This document shows, one piece after another, positions 8,606-16,421 of a DNA stretch of 64,000 bases (the stretch's first letter is position 1; each line of letters starts with the position of its first letter). Under the pieces are notes generated by a model, which was given only the letters and a program-made list of their open reading frames with translations, was not told the DNA's origin and did not search any database. Both the position numbers and the translations under genes were made by a program. This stretch comes from Muribaculaceae bacterium. GTDB lineage: Bacteria; Bacteroidota; Bacteroidia; Bacteroidales; Muribaculaceae. The DNA lies in NCBI GenBank assembly GCA_016292745.1, contig JAEDFO010000002.1:8087-72086 (forward strand), in the 5' to 3' direction.

Positions 8606-9242
8606 TAAACCGATAAACATACGCGCCGATGTCACCAACGACAACTTGGTTGGGAAAAGCCATATGTGGGGCGCTCCCGATTTGCCGGCCGATATGCCTT
8701 ACCCTTATGTTATGGTTCAAACTGAGGACGGGGAAGAATACCCTGAGCCGCTGCCATTTGTTGCTCAGATACGTTTAGCCGATATTGCGCATCTCGATGC
8801 CGAAGGATTGCTGCCTCATACGGGCATGCTGTATGTGTTTGCTGCAATCGATTATTTCCTTGGCAATGATACCCCTCTGGAAACGCCTATGCATGGCGAG
8901 CCCGGCGATTTGGTGAAAGTGCTTTATTCTGAAGAAGAGGAAGGCCTTGAACCTTACGAATTGCACTGGGAGGGAACCGATGAAAGTGTGTTTATGCCAC
9001 CGATGGCACTTCAATTTACTTGCGACGATTCCGACGATTATTCGGCACGCATGCTCGGCCTTCCTTTCCACGATGAAGTGGCCGACGAATTCCCCAACCA
9101 TGTGGTGCTTTTCCAAATTGAAGAAGACGATAGGGTGGACCTTCGGTTTTTCGATTGTGGCTCATACTATATCCTTGCTCGTCCCGATGATTTGCGCCGT
9201 CGCGATTTCAACCGTATTTCCACCTCGCTTTTCACATATTGA
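8595..9242 (+). CDS. YwqG/DUF1963 family protein
   Basis: 215 residues, soluble and very acidic. The family pattern is visible as KSHMWGAPDLPADMPYPY (residues about 21-38), PLPFVAQIRLADIA (about 53-66), and the glycine/leucine segment LLPHTGMLYVFAAIDYFLG. The function of YwqG proteins is not established; they are often found near Sel1-repeat or toxin/immunity genes. Two ATG codons (8595, 8598) lie inside the end of the Sel1 gene, and either could be used. An upstream ATG at 8550 would mean a 56-base overlap and is less likely. The next gene starts 2 bases after its stop. Confidence 0.8.
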   Translation: MMINKPINIRADVTNDNLVGKSHMWGAPDLPADMPYPYVMVQTEDGEEYPEPLPFVAQIRLADIAHLDAEGLLPHTGMLYVFAAIDYFLGNDTPLETPMHGEPGDLVKVLYSEEEEGLEPYELHWEGTDESVFMPPMALQFTCDDSDDYSARMLGLPFHDEVADEFPNHVVLFQIEEDDRVDLRFFDCGSYYILARPDDLRRRDFNRISTSLFTY

Positions 9243-9244
9243 TT

Positions 9245-10609
9245 ATGCGTGCAGTGCTGGTATTCATATTGTCCATTATAATATCGGCAGCAATGCCAGC
9301 CTATGGCGCCGAAGTTGATAAGTATCATGGTTGGTATGCTTCGACCACCAATCTGAATTTGCGGTATGCACCCACCACGTCGTCAAGCAAGGCCACTACA
9401 ATAAGCCGTGGCACCCGAGTGGAAGTGCTTTCGGTAAACTCCAACCTTTGGGCTCGTGTGGTGTATCGCGGTGATACCCTGTTCTGCAAGTTCACCTATC
9501 TCGATTTCCGTGAACCCATTGAAATTGTCGAGCCAGAGCCTGAAGTTACACAGCCTGCACCGAAATCGGGCCGTAGCTTTTGGGGATGGATATGGAACAT
9601 TATTTGGATTGTTGGTGCACTGTTTCTGCTCCGTTGGCTGCTCTTGCGTGTTACCACACTCATATATGTCATCGCATATAAGTGCTATTGGGTGGTGTGC
9701 CTACCATTCTATTTCTTAAACTGGTTTCAGCGCTATGCCTCAAAGCCTTGGCGTCTGTTTTTCAAATTTAATGGTGGCGACGATTCAAAAAACCGAGAGT
9801 ATCGTGAAATATTTGAATGGGTGAAGGTGCCGCTTTATATATTGCTGACTCCGCTGCGAGCCATTAACGCCTTCTATTACAATGTGGTGATTCACTGTTC
9901 GTTTGAGGCGCTCAATTACATTATAGAGGTGCTGATGCCAACCCTTGGGCGCGAAGGTGCCGACGATACGGTACGGTGGCTGGTGATGCTCCCATGGCGA
10001 GTAGGTAAATATATCCTTTGGCATGGCTCGCTGACACTGATTGAAAGTTATATATGGACATCTGTCGACACCTTTGTGCCGGCACTCACCCTATATCATG
10101 GTACCGATTGCAACGCCAGCGAAAGTATAACACAAGACCGGGGAAGAGTGGGTAATAACGGCTGGTATACCGGTATATGGAACGTCGGTGGCGGCAATTA
10201 TGCCGGCAACGGCATCTATTTTGCCCCTGACCGCTCCACTGCGTTGCATTATTCGTGTGGGTCGCTTATAGTGTGTCGCGTGACCATTGGCCGTGTGCTC
10301 GACCTCGGCATGGCACCAAAGCGAATTTTCGACCAGTGTGGTCATCCCAACGCTTTGGGCGTCACGAAATGGGGACTGCAGCAAGGATATACCACCGGAG
10401 AATGGTGGCGAGCCGATTCGCGCTGGTGGGAATACTGTATGTACGACTGGCAGAACCGCTACAACGACAGTTGGCGAATTCGCCCGCTATATGTGCTCTC
10501 GCTCGACGACGAGATATTCCAACGCATCCCCGGAGGTATGCATCACTGGCTGTTCCGCCAAATGGTGATCGACGATTTGCTAACTTATTTCAAAGGAATG
10601 TTTAATTGA
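9245..10609 (+). CDS. Membrane-anchored SH3 / PARP-like ADP-ribosyltransferase
   Basis: 454 residues from ATG 9245. In order: signal peptide (1-22), bacterial SH3 domain (about 28-90, with NLNLRYAP and GTRVEVLSVNSNLWARV), proline-rich linker, one or two transmembrane helices (about 112-160), a basic cytoplasmic segment, and a C-terminal PARP-type ADP-ribosyltransferase fold (about 280-420). The H-Y-E triad appears intact: H285 in LYHGTD, Y336 in GIYFAPDRSTALHYS, E396 in WWEYCMYD followed by RIRPLYVLSL. Expected to transfer ADP-ribose from NAD+ to an unknown target inside the cell, with the SH3 domain in the periplasm. Last gene of the cassette and probably its effector. An in-frame TTG at 9239 is a less likely start. 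Confidence 0.75.
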   Translation: MRAVLVFILSIIISAAMPAYGAEVDKYHGWYASTTNLNLRYAPTTSSSKATTISRGTRVEVLSVNSNLWARVVYRGDTLFCKFTYLDFREPIEIVEPEPEVTQPAPKSGRSFWGWIWNIIWIVGALFLLRWLLLRVTTLIYVIAYKCYWVVCLPFYFLNWFQRYASKPWRLFFKFNGGDDSKNREYREIFEWVKVPLYILLTPLRAINAFYYNVVIHCSFEALNYIIEVLMPTLGREGADDTVRWLVMLPWRVGKYILWHGSLTLIESYIWTSVDTFVPALTLYHGTDCNASESITQDRGRVGNNGWYTGIWNVGGGNYAGNGIYFAPDRSTALHYSCGSLIVCRVTIGRVLDLGMAPKRIFDQCGHPNALGVTKWGLQQGYTTGEWWRADSRWWEYCMYDWQNRYNDSWRIRPLYVLSLDDEIFQRIPGGMHHWLFRQMVIDDLLTYFKGMFN

Positions 10610-10655
10610 TGGCCGCCGACTGCAATTTATGCATATTTGCTGCGTTAATATAGGT

Positions 10656-11930
10656 ATGGAAACTAAGAGAACGATATCACGAAGTGCAATCATCATTGTG
10701 TGGACGTTGCGCATTATTGTGGGTGTAACATTCATTGTTTCGGGTTTTGTGAAGGCAATTGACCCTTGGGGCTCGGTGTATAAGTTCACCGAATATTTTG
10801 CAGTTATGGGACTCGACTGGATGGTGCCGTTCGCTACTATGTCGGCTTTCGTAATATGCATATATGAATTTGCCTTTGGCGTGTTCCTGCTTTTGGGCTG
10901 CTATCGACGTGTGGCTCCGTTTGCCCTCACCGCCATGATGGCAGTGTTGCTGCCGTTGACACTGTGGCTTGCAATAACCGATGCAGTGGCCGATTGTGGA
11001 TGCTTCGGCGATGCCATCCAATTGTCGAACTGGGCCACATTCATGAAAAATGTGGTGTTGATGGCCGCCTTGGTGTATCTATGCATAAAAAACCGATATG
11101 TGGTCAATGTGTATGGTGTGGCTGTGCAGTGGATAGTGGCAACATTATCGTGTGCACTTCCGCTTGCCATTGCATTTGTGGGTTACAGCTATCAGCCGCT
11201 TATCGACTTCCGGCCATATAAGGTGGGTGAGCATCTGGTGACTCACGACCAGAATGCGGCATCGGAACCGGAATACCGATTTGTGTATGAGCGTGACGGA
11301 GTGGTTAAGGAGTTTGCACTCGACAGCATTCCTGACGATGACGAGTGGACTTACGTTGACCGTATCGAGGTGGGTGGTCAAGCCGAAGAAACGACACCAA
11401 TGGGGGTGTCGATAACGGTTGACGGCATCGATATAACCGATTCGGTGATAACCGATGAAGGAGAATATATGATTCTGCTGTTCCCGAATCTTGACGATGT
11501 GGATATTTCATACACGTTCGTAATCAATGAGATGTACGACCTGGCACAGTCGCACGGAGTAAATTTCCTGGCATTGACCTCGGCCGATGATGCCACCATT
11601 TCCGATTGGAAGGATCTTTCGATGGCCGCATATGAAATGTATACCATCGACGACAGTGTGTTGAAGCAGATAGCTCGCGGAAACCCGGCTGTGGTGTATG
11701 TGAATAACGGTGTGATAGTGTGGAAACGCTCGCTGCAGTCGATTCCGATATCGCAATTTGAAAACGATATGAACGACATGAGTGCCATTCACCGTCCTCT
11801 CGACGACAAAAAGACGCTTTGGTCGGACATCACACTTTATCTTGGGCTTATGCTTGCATTGCTGGCTATAAACCGTACCCACAAACTATTCAAAATTAAA
11901 AGGCCCATTAATGAGAAAAAATCAAAATAA
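10656..11930 (+). CDS. BT_3928-type DoxX/MauE membrane protein
   Basis: 424 residues. The N-terminal half has about five hydrophobic helices typical of DoxX/MauE redox-associated membrane proteins (IIVGVTFIVSGFVKAIDPWG, DCGCFGDAI with a CGC pair). The C-terminal half (about 240-390) is a globular domain resembling a thioredoxin fold without a CxxC motif, followed by a last helix. The family is conserved in Bacteroidales next to tpiA, and its role is unknown. A -7-like CATATTTG at 10632-10639 precedes the ATG at 10656; the upstream ATG at 10629 lies within that promoter and is rejected. Confidence 0.85.
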   Translation: METKRTISRSAIIIVWTLRIIVGVTFIVSGFVKAIDPWGSVYKFTEYFAVMGLDWMVPFATMSAFVICIYEFAFGVFLLLGCYRRVAPFALTAMMAVLLPLTLWLAITDAVADCGCFGDAIQLSNWATFMKNVVLMAALVYLCIKNRYVVNVYGVAVQWIVATLSCALPLAIAFVGYSYQPLIDFRPYKVGEHLVTHDQNAASEPEYRFVYERDGVVKEFALDSIPDDDEWTYVDRIEVGGQAEETTPMGVSITVDGIDITDSVITDEGEYMILLFPNLDDVDISYTFVINEMYDLAQSHGVNFLALTSADDATISDWKDLSMAAYEMYTIDDSVLKQIARGNPAVVYVNNGVIVWKRSLQSIPISQFENDMNDMSAIHRPLDDKKTLWSDITLYLGLMLALLAINRTHKLFKIKRPINEKKSK

Positions 11931-11935
11931 TGACG

Positions 11936-11943
11936 TACCTTTG
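11936..11943 (+). promoter_or_regulatory. -7 element upstream of tpiA
   Basis: TACCTTTG lies 39 bases before the tpiA ATG and 5 bases after the previous stop. No good TTG is seen 19-20 bases upstream, so only the -7 half is supported. Confidence 0.5.
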
Positions 11944-11982
11944 CACTCGAATAAATAGATAAACCAATTAATTTAAATAACA

Positions 11983-12738
11983 ATGAGAAAAAATATCGTA
12001 GCAGGAAACTGGAAGATGAACACTACAGTTCCTGAAGGCGTAAAGCTTGCATCGGAAGTAAACGAGGCTCTTAAGGGTGTTACTCCTAATTGTGATGTAG
12101 TTATTGCAGTGCCTTTCACTCACCTTACAGCTGTTGCTGCAGTAATCGATTCGAATAAACTCGGTCTGGGTGCAGAAAACTGTGCCGACAAGGTGTCGGG
12201 TGCCTACACAGGCGAGGTATCGGCTGCAATGGTGGCTTCAACTGGCGCTAAATATGTTATCCTTGGTCACTCAGAGCGTCGTCAGTATTATGGCGAAACA
12301 GCTGAGACTCTTAAGGAAAAGACTCTTCTGGCTCTTGAAAACGGTCTTACCCCAATCTTCTGCATCGGCGAAGTATTGGCAGAACGCGAAAACGGTACTT
12401 ACTTCGATGTAGTAAAGGCTCAGATTGAAGGTTCGCTCTTCAACCTTTCTGCTGACGACTTCGGCAAGATTATCCTTGCTTACGAACCTGTATGGGCAAT
12501 TGGTACAGGCAAGACTGCTACCGACGACCAGGCTGAAGAAATGCACGCATTCATCCGTAACCTCATCGCTGAAAAGTATGGCAAGGACGTAGCTGAAAAC
12601 ACTTCTATCCTTTACGGTGGTAGCTGCAAGCCAACAAATGCTGCTGCATTGTTTGCAAAGCCAAACGTTGACGGTGGCCTCATCGGCGGTGCTGCACTTA
12701 AGGCTGAATCGTTCATGGGCATTGTAAATGCATTCTGA
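11983..12738 (+). CDS. tpiA: Triosephosphate isomerase
   Basis: Interconverts glyceraldehyde 3-phosphate and dihydroxyacetone phosphate in glycolysis. 251 residues, standard length, with the TIM-barrel landmarks AGNWKMN (substrate lysine), LGHSERR (catalytic histidine) and AYEPVWAIGTGKTA (catalytic glutamate plus the flexible loop), and GGSCKPTN/GGLIGGAALK for phosphate binding. Codon use is strongly biased, as expected of an abundant protein. Two hairpins follow, the second a terminator. Confidence 0.98.
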   Translation: MRKNIVAGNWKMNTTVPEGVKLASEVNEALKGVTPNCDVVIAVPFTHLTAVAAVIDSNKLGLGAENCADKVSGAYTGEVSAAMVASTGAKYVILGHSERRQYYGETAETLKEKTLLALENGLTPIFCIGEVLAERENGTYFDVVKAQIEGSLFNLSADDFGKIILAYEPVWAIGTGKTATDDQAEEMHAFIRNLIAEKYGKDVAENTSILYGGSCKPTNAAALFAKPNVDGGLIGGAALKAESFMGIVNAF

Positions 12739-12771
12739 TTATAGCTAACTCATAGCGGCGTATCAAATTAG

Positions 12772-12858
12772 TGGCGAGGCGAACGTGTTCGCCTGCCATT
12801 GCAATAAAACCAACAGAGGATGTGCCGAACCTGTGGGTTCCGACATATCCTCTTTTTT
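12772..12858 (+). terminator. Tandem hairpins ending the tpiA transcript
   Basis: A first hairpin (12772-12798) pairs GGCGAAC with GTTCGCC. A second (12815-12853) pairs AGAGGAT with ATCCTCT and has an imperfect inner stem CCGAACC/GGGTTCCG, followed by six T at 12853-12858. The second is a good intrinsic terminator. Confidence 0.7.
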
Positions 12859-12873
12859 ATCATTAATCAGGTT

Positions 12874-13356
12874 ATGATTCTTCGTATTGCTGTATTGTCG
12901 TTACTGTTGTCGGTGTTGAGCCTTAGCGGTGCATCACAGACATCCCAACAGGACTCAACCATAGTTGAGCATCTGAAAAGCCGGTCGGAAGGCCGTGTAA
13001 ATGTGTACCAGTCGGTGCGCCTTTTCGACCGCCTGCATCGTGGCGATGCCACATATGAGGGCATTATCAATAATGTCGACAAGCAAGGCAATTCGGTAGG
13101 CTACCGCATCCAGGTGTTTTCCGACAATAATCCGCGGAGCGCCAAAAACGAGGCAATGATAAAGGAGCGTAACATATTGGCGCGTTTCCCGTTGCTGTCG
13201 TCGTATCTCACATATCGAGCACCGTCGTGGCGCTTGAGAGTGGGCGATTTCCGTACCCGAGAAGAGGCAATGCACTATCTGCACCAGCTAAAGGAGGCGT
13301 TCCCTTCGTATGCTCGTGAAATGATATTGGTGAAGGATCGCATTAACACTAAATGA
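12874..13356 (+). CDS. Secreted SPOR-domain protein
   Basis: 160 residues: an N-terminal signal peptide (about 1-22, MILRIAVLSLLLSVLSLSGA), then a C-terminal SPOR domain (about 80-155) with GYRIQVFSDN, WRLRVGDFRTREEA and a final beta strand. SPOR domains bind glycan strands stripped of peptides, usually at division sites. Start taken at 12874 because the upstream in-frame start at 12820 lies within the tpiA terminator. It overlaps folE by 4 bases (ATGA), so the two are co-translated. Confidence 0.85.
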   Translation: MILRIAVLSLLLSVLSLSGASQTSQQDSTIVEHLKSRSEGRVNVYQSVRLFDRLHRGDATYEGIINNVDKQGNSVGYRIQVFSDNNPRSAKNEAMIKERNILARFPLLSSYLTYRAPSWRLRVGDFRTREEAMHYLHQLKEAFPSYAREMILVKDRINTK

Positions 13357-13940
13357 TGAACAACACTATTCACACAGAATCTGACGAAAAGATAATCGGG
13401 CAAATTGCCGAACACTACAAAGCCATATTGCGTCTGATAGGGGAGGATCCCGAGCGCGAGGGCCTTGTGAAGACACCGCAACGCGCAGCCAAGGCGCTGT
13501 TCGATGTTACGCAAGGCTATCGGCAGAGTGGTGAGGCGGTGGCCAAATCGGCAGTGTTTGAATATGCCGGCTCGAATATGGTGGTGGTAAAGGACATTGA
13601 ATTCTATTCATTGTGCGAGCATCATATATTGCCATTCTTCGGAAAAATATCAATCGGTTATATTCCCGACGGGTGTATGATAGGGCTAAGCAAGCTTGCT
13701 CGCGTTGTAGAGGTTTATGCCCGTCGTTTGCAGGTCCAGGAACGCCTTACCCACGAAATTTGTGCCTTGCTGGAAAAAAATCTTTCGCATAAAGGTGTAA
13801 TTGTGGTGTGCAGCGCCGAACATTTGTGCATGAAGATGCGCGGAGTGGAAAAGCAGGATAGTGCCACAGTAACAATTGATTACAGCGGCGAATTTGCCAA
13901 ACCGGAGCTTCGCGATGCCTTTTTCAGAATGATTGGTTAA
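13353..13940 (+). CDS. folE: GTP cyclohydrolase I
   Basis: Converts GTP to 7,8-dihydroneopterin triphosphate, the first step of folate and related pterin synthesis. 195 residues, with the zinc ligands in SLCEHHILPF and the later cysteine in VVCSAEHLCMKMRG, and the signature GLSKLARVVEVYARRLQVQERLT. It overlaps the SPOR gene by 4 bases. No terminator is seen directly after it; the tRNA promoter follows within 30 bases. Confidence 0.97.
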   Translation: MMNNTIHTESDEKIIGQIAEHYKAILRLIGEDPEREGLVKTPQRAAKALFDVTQGYRQSGEAVAKSAVFEYAGSNMVVVKDIEFYSLCEHHILPFFGKISIGYIPDGCMIGLSKLARVVEVYARRLQVQERLTHEICALLEKNLSHKGVIVVCSAEHLCMKMRGVEKQDSATVTIDYSGEFAKPELRDAFFRMIG

Positions 13941-13969
13941 AATTTTTTCAGAAAAACTTTGGCAAAGTG

Positions 13970-14000
13970 TTGCACAAATGAAAAATTCGAACTAACTTTG
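13970..14000 (+). promoter_or_regulatory. Promoter of the tRNA-Gly/tRNA-Leu unit
   Basis: TTG at 13970-13972 and TAACTTTG at 13993-14000 are spaced by 20 bases, a textbook Bacteroidetes promoter, about 53 bases before the mature tRNA-Gly. Confidence 0.75.
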
Positions 14001-14052
14001 CAATCGCAAATCGGAAATAAACCGGTTTAAGTTCTTCGAAAGATTAGAAAAT

Positions 14053-14125
<73 letters not shown>

Positions 14126-14131
14126 CAACTT

Positions 14132-14215
14132 GTCCGGGTGGCGGAATTGGTAGACGCGCTACTTTGAGGGGGTAGTGGGAATTTTCTCGTGTGAGTTCAA
14201 ATCTCATCTCGGACA
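14132..14215 (+). tRNA. tRNA-Leu (anticodon GAG)
   Basis: 84 bases with a long variable arm. Acceptor GTCCGGG pairs with CTCGGAC (one G-T), the anticodon stem CTACT/GGTAG encloses TTGAGGG, giving anticodon GAG, and the T-arm contains GTTCAAATC. No CCA is encoded. It starts 6 bases after tRNA-Gly. Confidence 0.96.
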
Positions 14216-14219
14216 CAAG

Positions 14220-14253
14220 AATCCTGATGGCATAACCGCTGTCAGGATTTTTT
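14220..14253 (+). terminator. Terminator of the tRNA unit
   Basis: AATCCTGA pairs with TCAGGATT around a short loop and is followed by TTTTTTG. Confidence 0.85.
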
Positions 14254-14318
14254 GTTTTATTCGTGTTGGTGCTTTTTACGCTTTTATCGTGCGGTACATC
14301 CACCTTTTTGCATTTTGA

Positions 14319-14350
14319 TTTGTACAGACATTAATAGGGTATTAACTTTG
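14319..14350 (+). promoter_or_regulatory. Promoter of the LTA-synthase-type gene
   Basis: TTTG at 14319-14322 and TAACTTTG at 14343-14350 with a 20-base spacer. The ATG at 14357 lies only 6 bases after the -7 element, so the mRNA should have almost no leader. Confidence 0.75.
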
Positions 14351-14356
14351 ACTGCA

Positions 14357-16240
14357 ATGAAACGACGATTAGGCTACATATTGGTTATATTCATTTTGCT
14401 TGTGAGTGTTTTTGCTGCTCAGAAGCCGGTGTTTATGCTTGTCAACGGCCAGTGGGCCGATATGGCTTTATCCGATTTCGTGAATGTGATATGGCATGGG
14501 CTAACGCTGGATGTACCGATGGCTGGATACCTGGTGGCATTGCCTTTGTTGGCGTCGATAGTATCGGCATGGTGGCCAAAGATGCCGTTCCGGACAGTTC
14601 TCCTGCCATATTTTATCATTATCGCTATTGCGATGGCGCTTGCATTTGTGTCCGACTTCTCGTTGTATCCGTTCTGGCAGTTCAAACTCGATGCGACAGT
14701 GCTTTTCTACCTCGATTCGCCCAAAGATGCGTTTGCAAGTGTGTCGGGTGGCTATATCGCAGTCAAGATGCTTGAGATAGTAGTGTATGCTACGCTGCTT
14801 ACGCTGCTGATGGCCACGGTCACGCCACGCCGGTTTGCTCCGTGCGGACATCGAATAGCTTTCTCCGGCATTATGGCCGTTGTTGGTGGAGTGCTTGTGT
14901 TGGCAATACGTGGTGGTGTCGGTATGTCGACCACGAATGTGGGATATGCCTATTACAGCGACAATCAGTTCCTCAACCATTCAGCGGTGAACCCGATGTT
15001 CAGTTTCATGTACTCGATGGGCAAGAAAGCCGATTTTGCAAGCGAGTATGAATATTTCAGCGAACAACAACGCCGCGAAGTGTTCGATGCGTTGTATCCC
15101 GAATCGATTTGCCATGACAATACCATTCCGGATTCTCTGCAACTACATTGTCGCCCCAATGTACTTGTTATAGTCCTTGAAGGATTTGGCTCAACGTTTA
15201 TCGGCACACTTGGCGGGGTTGATGGTGTTACCCCCAACTTCGATTCTCTTGCAGCCGAAGGTATACTGTTCACCAACTGTTACGGCAACAGTTTTCGCAC
15301 CGATCGCGGTCTGGTGAGTGCACTAAGTGGCTATCTTGGGCTTCCGAATGCATCGATAATGAAAATTCCGGCCAAGAGCCGCACACTGCCCTCGGTGGCG
15401 TCATCGCTGGAGGCCGAAGGCTATTCCACTCAGTTTGTGTATGGTGGCGACATCAACTTCACCAATATGCAGAGCTATCTAAGAAGCGTGGGCTATAAGG
15501 ATGTGGTGGCCGACCGCGATTTCTCATTGGCTGAACGCACGTCGAACGCGTGGGGCGTGAACGACGACATCACTTTCCGATGGCTCGAACGCCAGATAGC
15601 TGAGCGCAAGCCTGCCGATGAGCCTTGGATGACCACCTTCCTGACGTTAAGCAGCCATGAACCGTTCGAAGTGCCGTATCACCGCCTTGACGAAAAGGTG
15701 CCGAATGCAATGGCTTACACCGATAATTGCCTCGGAGAGTTTATCAGTTCGCTCCGACGGTTGCCTATATGGGACAATCTTTTAATTGTGTGCGTTGCCG
15801 ACCATGGCACATATTATCCCGCCAAGGGCGACCGCTATACACCCAAGTATTTCAGCGTGCCACTGCTTTTTGCCGGAGGTGCCATAACCACGGCATGCCG
15901 CATCGACTATCCGGTGAACCAAAGCGACCTGCCAGCCACGCTGTTGTCGTTGCTTGGCATAGAGCATACGCCTTTCCGTTTCAGTCGAAATGTGCTGTCG
16001 CCAAGTTATGCTAAACGTCCCTTTGCGATTTTCACCTACAACAACGGCTTCGGCACCATCGATCTGTCCGGTGCGTCGGTGTATGACTGCACGTCGGAAT
16101 TGCCTACGCATTGCCAGCCTGCGCCAGGCCAGCTGCCCGACGATGCTGTCAAGGCCGATTCGCTGCGCATTGTAAAAGGAAAGGCAACCCTACAGACACT
16201 ATACGATGATCTTGCCGAGCGAGGCCGTGTGGGCGGATGA
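14357..16240 (+). CDS. LTA synthase family transferase (sulfatase fold)
   Basis: 627 residues. The N-terminal part has about five transmembrane helices (within residues 1-200); the periplasmic C-terminal part is a sulfatase/alkaline-phosphatase fold with NVLVIVLEGFGS (metal-binding Glu), GNSFRTDRGL (catalytic threonine), SSHEPFEVP and VCVADHGTYY (metal ligands). In Gram-negative Bacteroidetes such enzymes probably move phosphoglycerol or phosphoethanolamine onto envelope glycans; the exact substrate is unknown. The longer in-frame start at 14252 lies in the tRNA terminator and is rejected. Confidence 0.9.
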   Translation: MKRRLGYILVIFILLVSVFAAQKPVFMLVNGQWADMALSDFVNVIWHGLTLDVPMAGYLVALPLLASIVSAWWPKMPFRTVLLPYFIIIAIAMALAFVSDFSLYPFWQFKLDATVLFYLDSPKDAFASVSGGYIAVKMLEIVVYATLLTLLMATVTPRRFAPCGHRIAFSGIMAVVGGVLVLAIRGGVGMSTTNVGYAYYSDNQFLNHSAVNPMFSFMYSMGKKADFASEYEYFSEQQRREVFDALYPESICHDNTIPDSLQLHCRPNVLVIVLEGFGSTFIGTLGGVDGVTPNFDSLAAEGILFTNCYGNSFRTDRGLVSALSGYLGLPNASIMKIPAKSRTLPSVASSLEAEGYSTQFVYGGDINFTNMQSYLRSVGYKDVVADRDFSLAERTSNAWGVNDDITFRWLERQIAERKPADEPWMTTFLTLSSHEPFEVPYHRLDEKVPNAMAYTDNCLGEFISSLRRLPIWDNLLIVCVADHGTYYPAKGDRYTPKYFSVPLLFAGGAITTACRIDYPVNQSDLPATLLSLLGIEHTPFRFSRNVLSPSYAKRPFAIFTYNNGFGTIDLSGASVYDCTSELPTHCQPAPGQLPDDAVKADSLRIVKGKATLQTLYDDLAERGRVGG

Positions 16241-16421
16241 TATACAGGAAACGTTGAAACCGTGCAGCCATGAATACACTAACACAAAACTTTTTATGCA
16301 TTTTTTGTTAAATTATGCTTGGCAGATTGTGTAGATTCAATAAAATATTGTACTTTAGTCAATTGAAAAATAAACCAAAATTTATTCACCCTAAATCAAT
16401 CAAATAATTAACTATAATACA

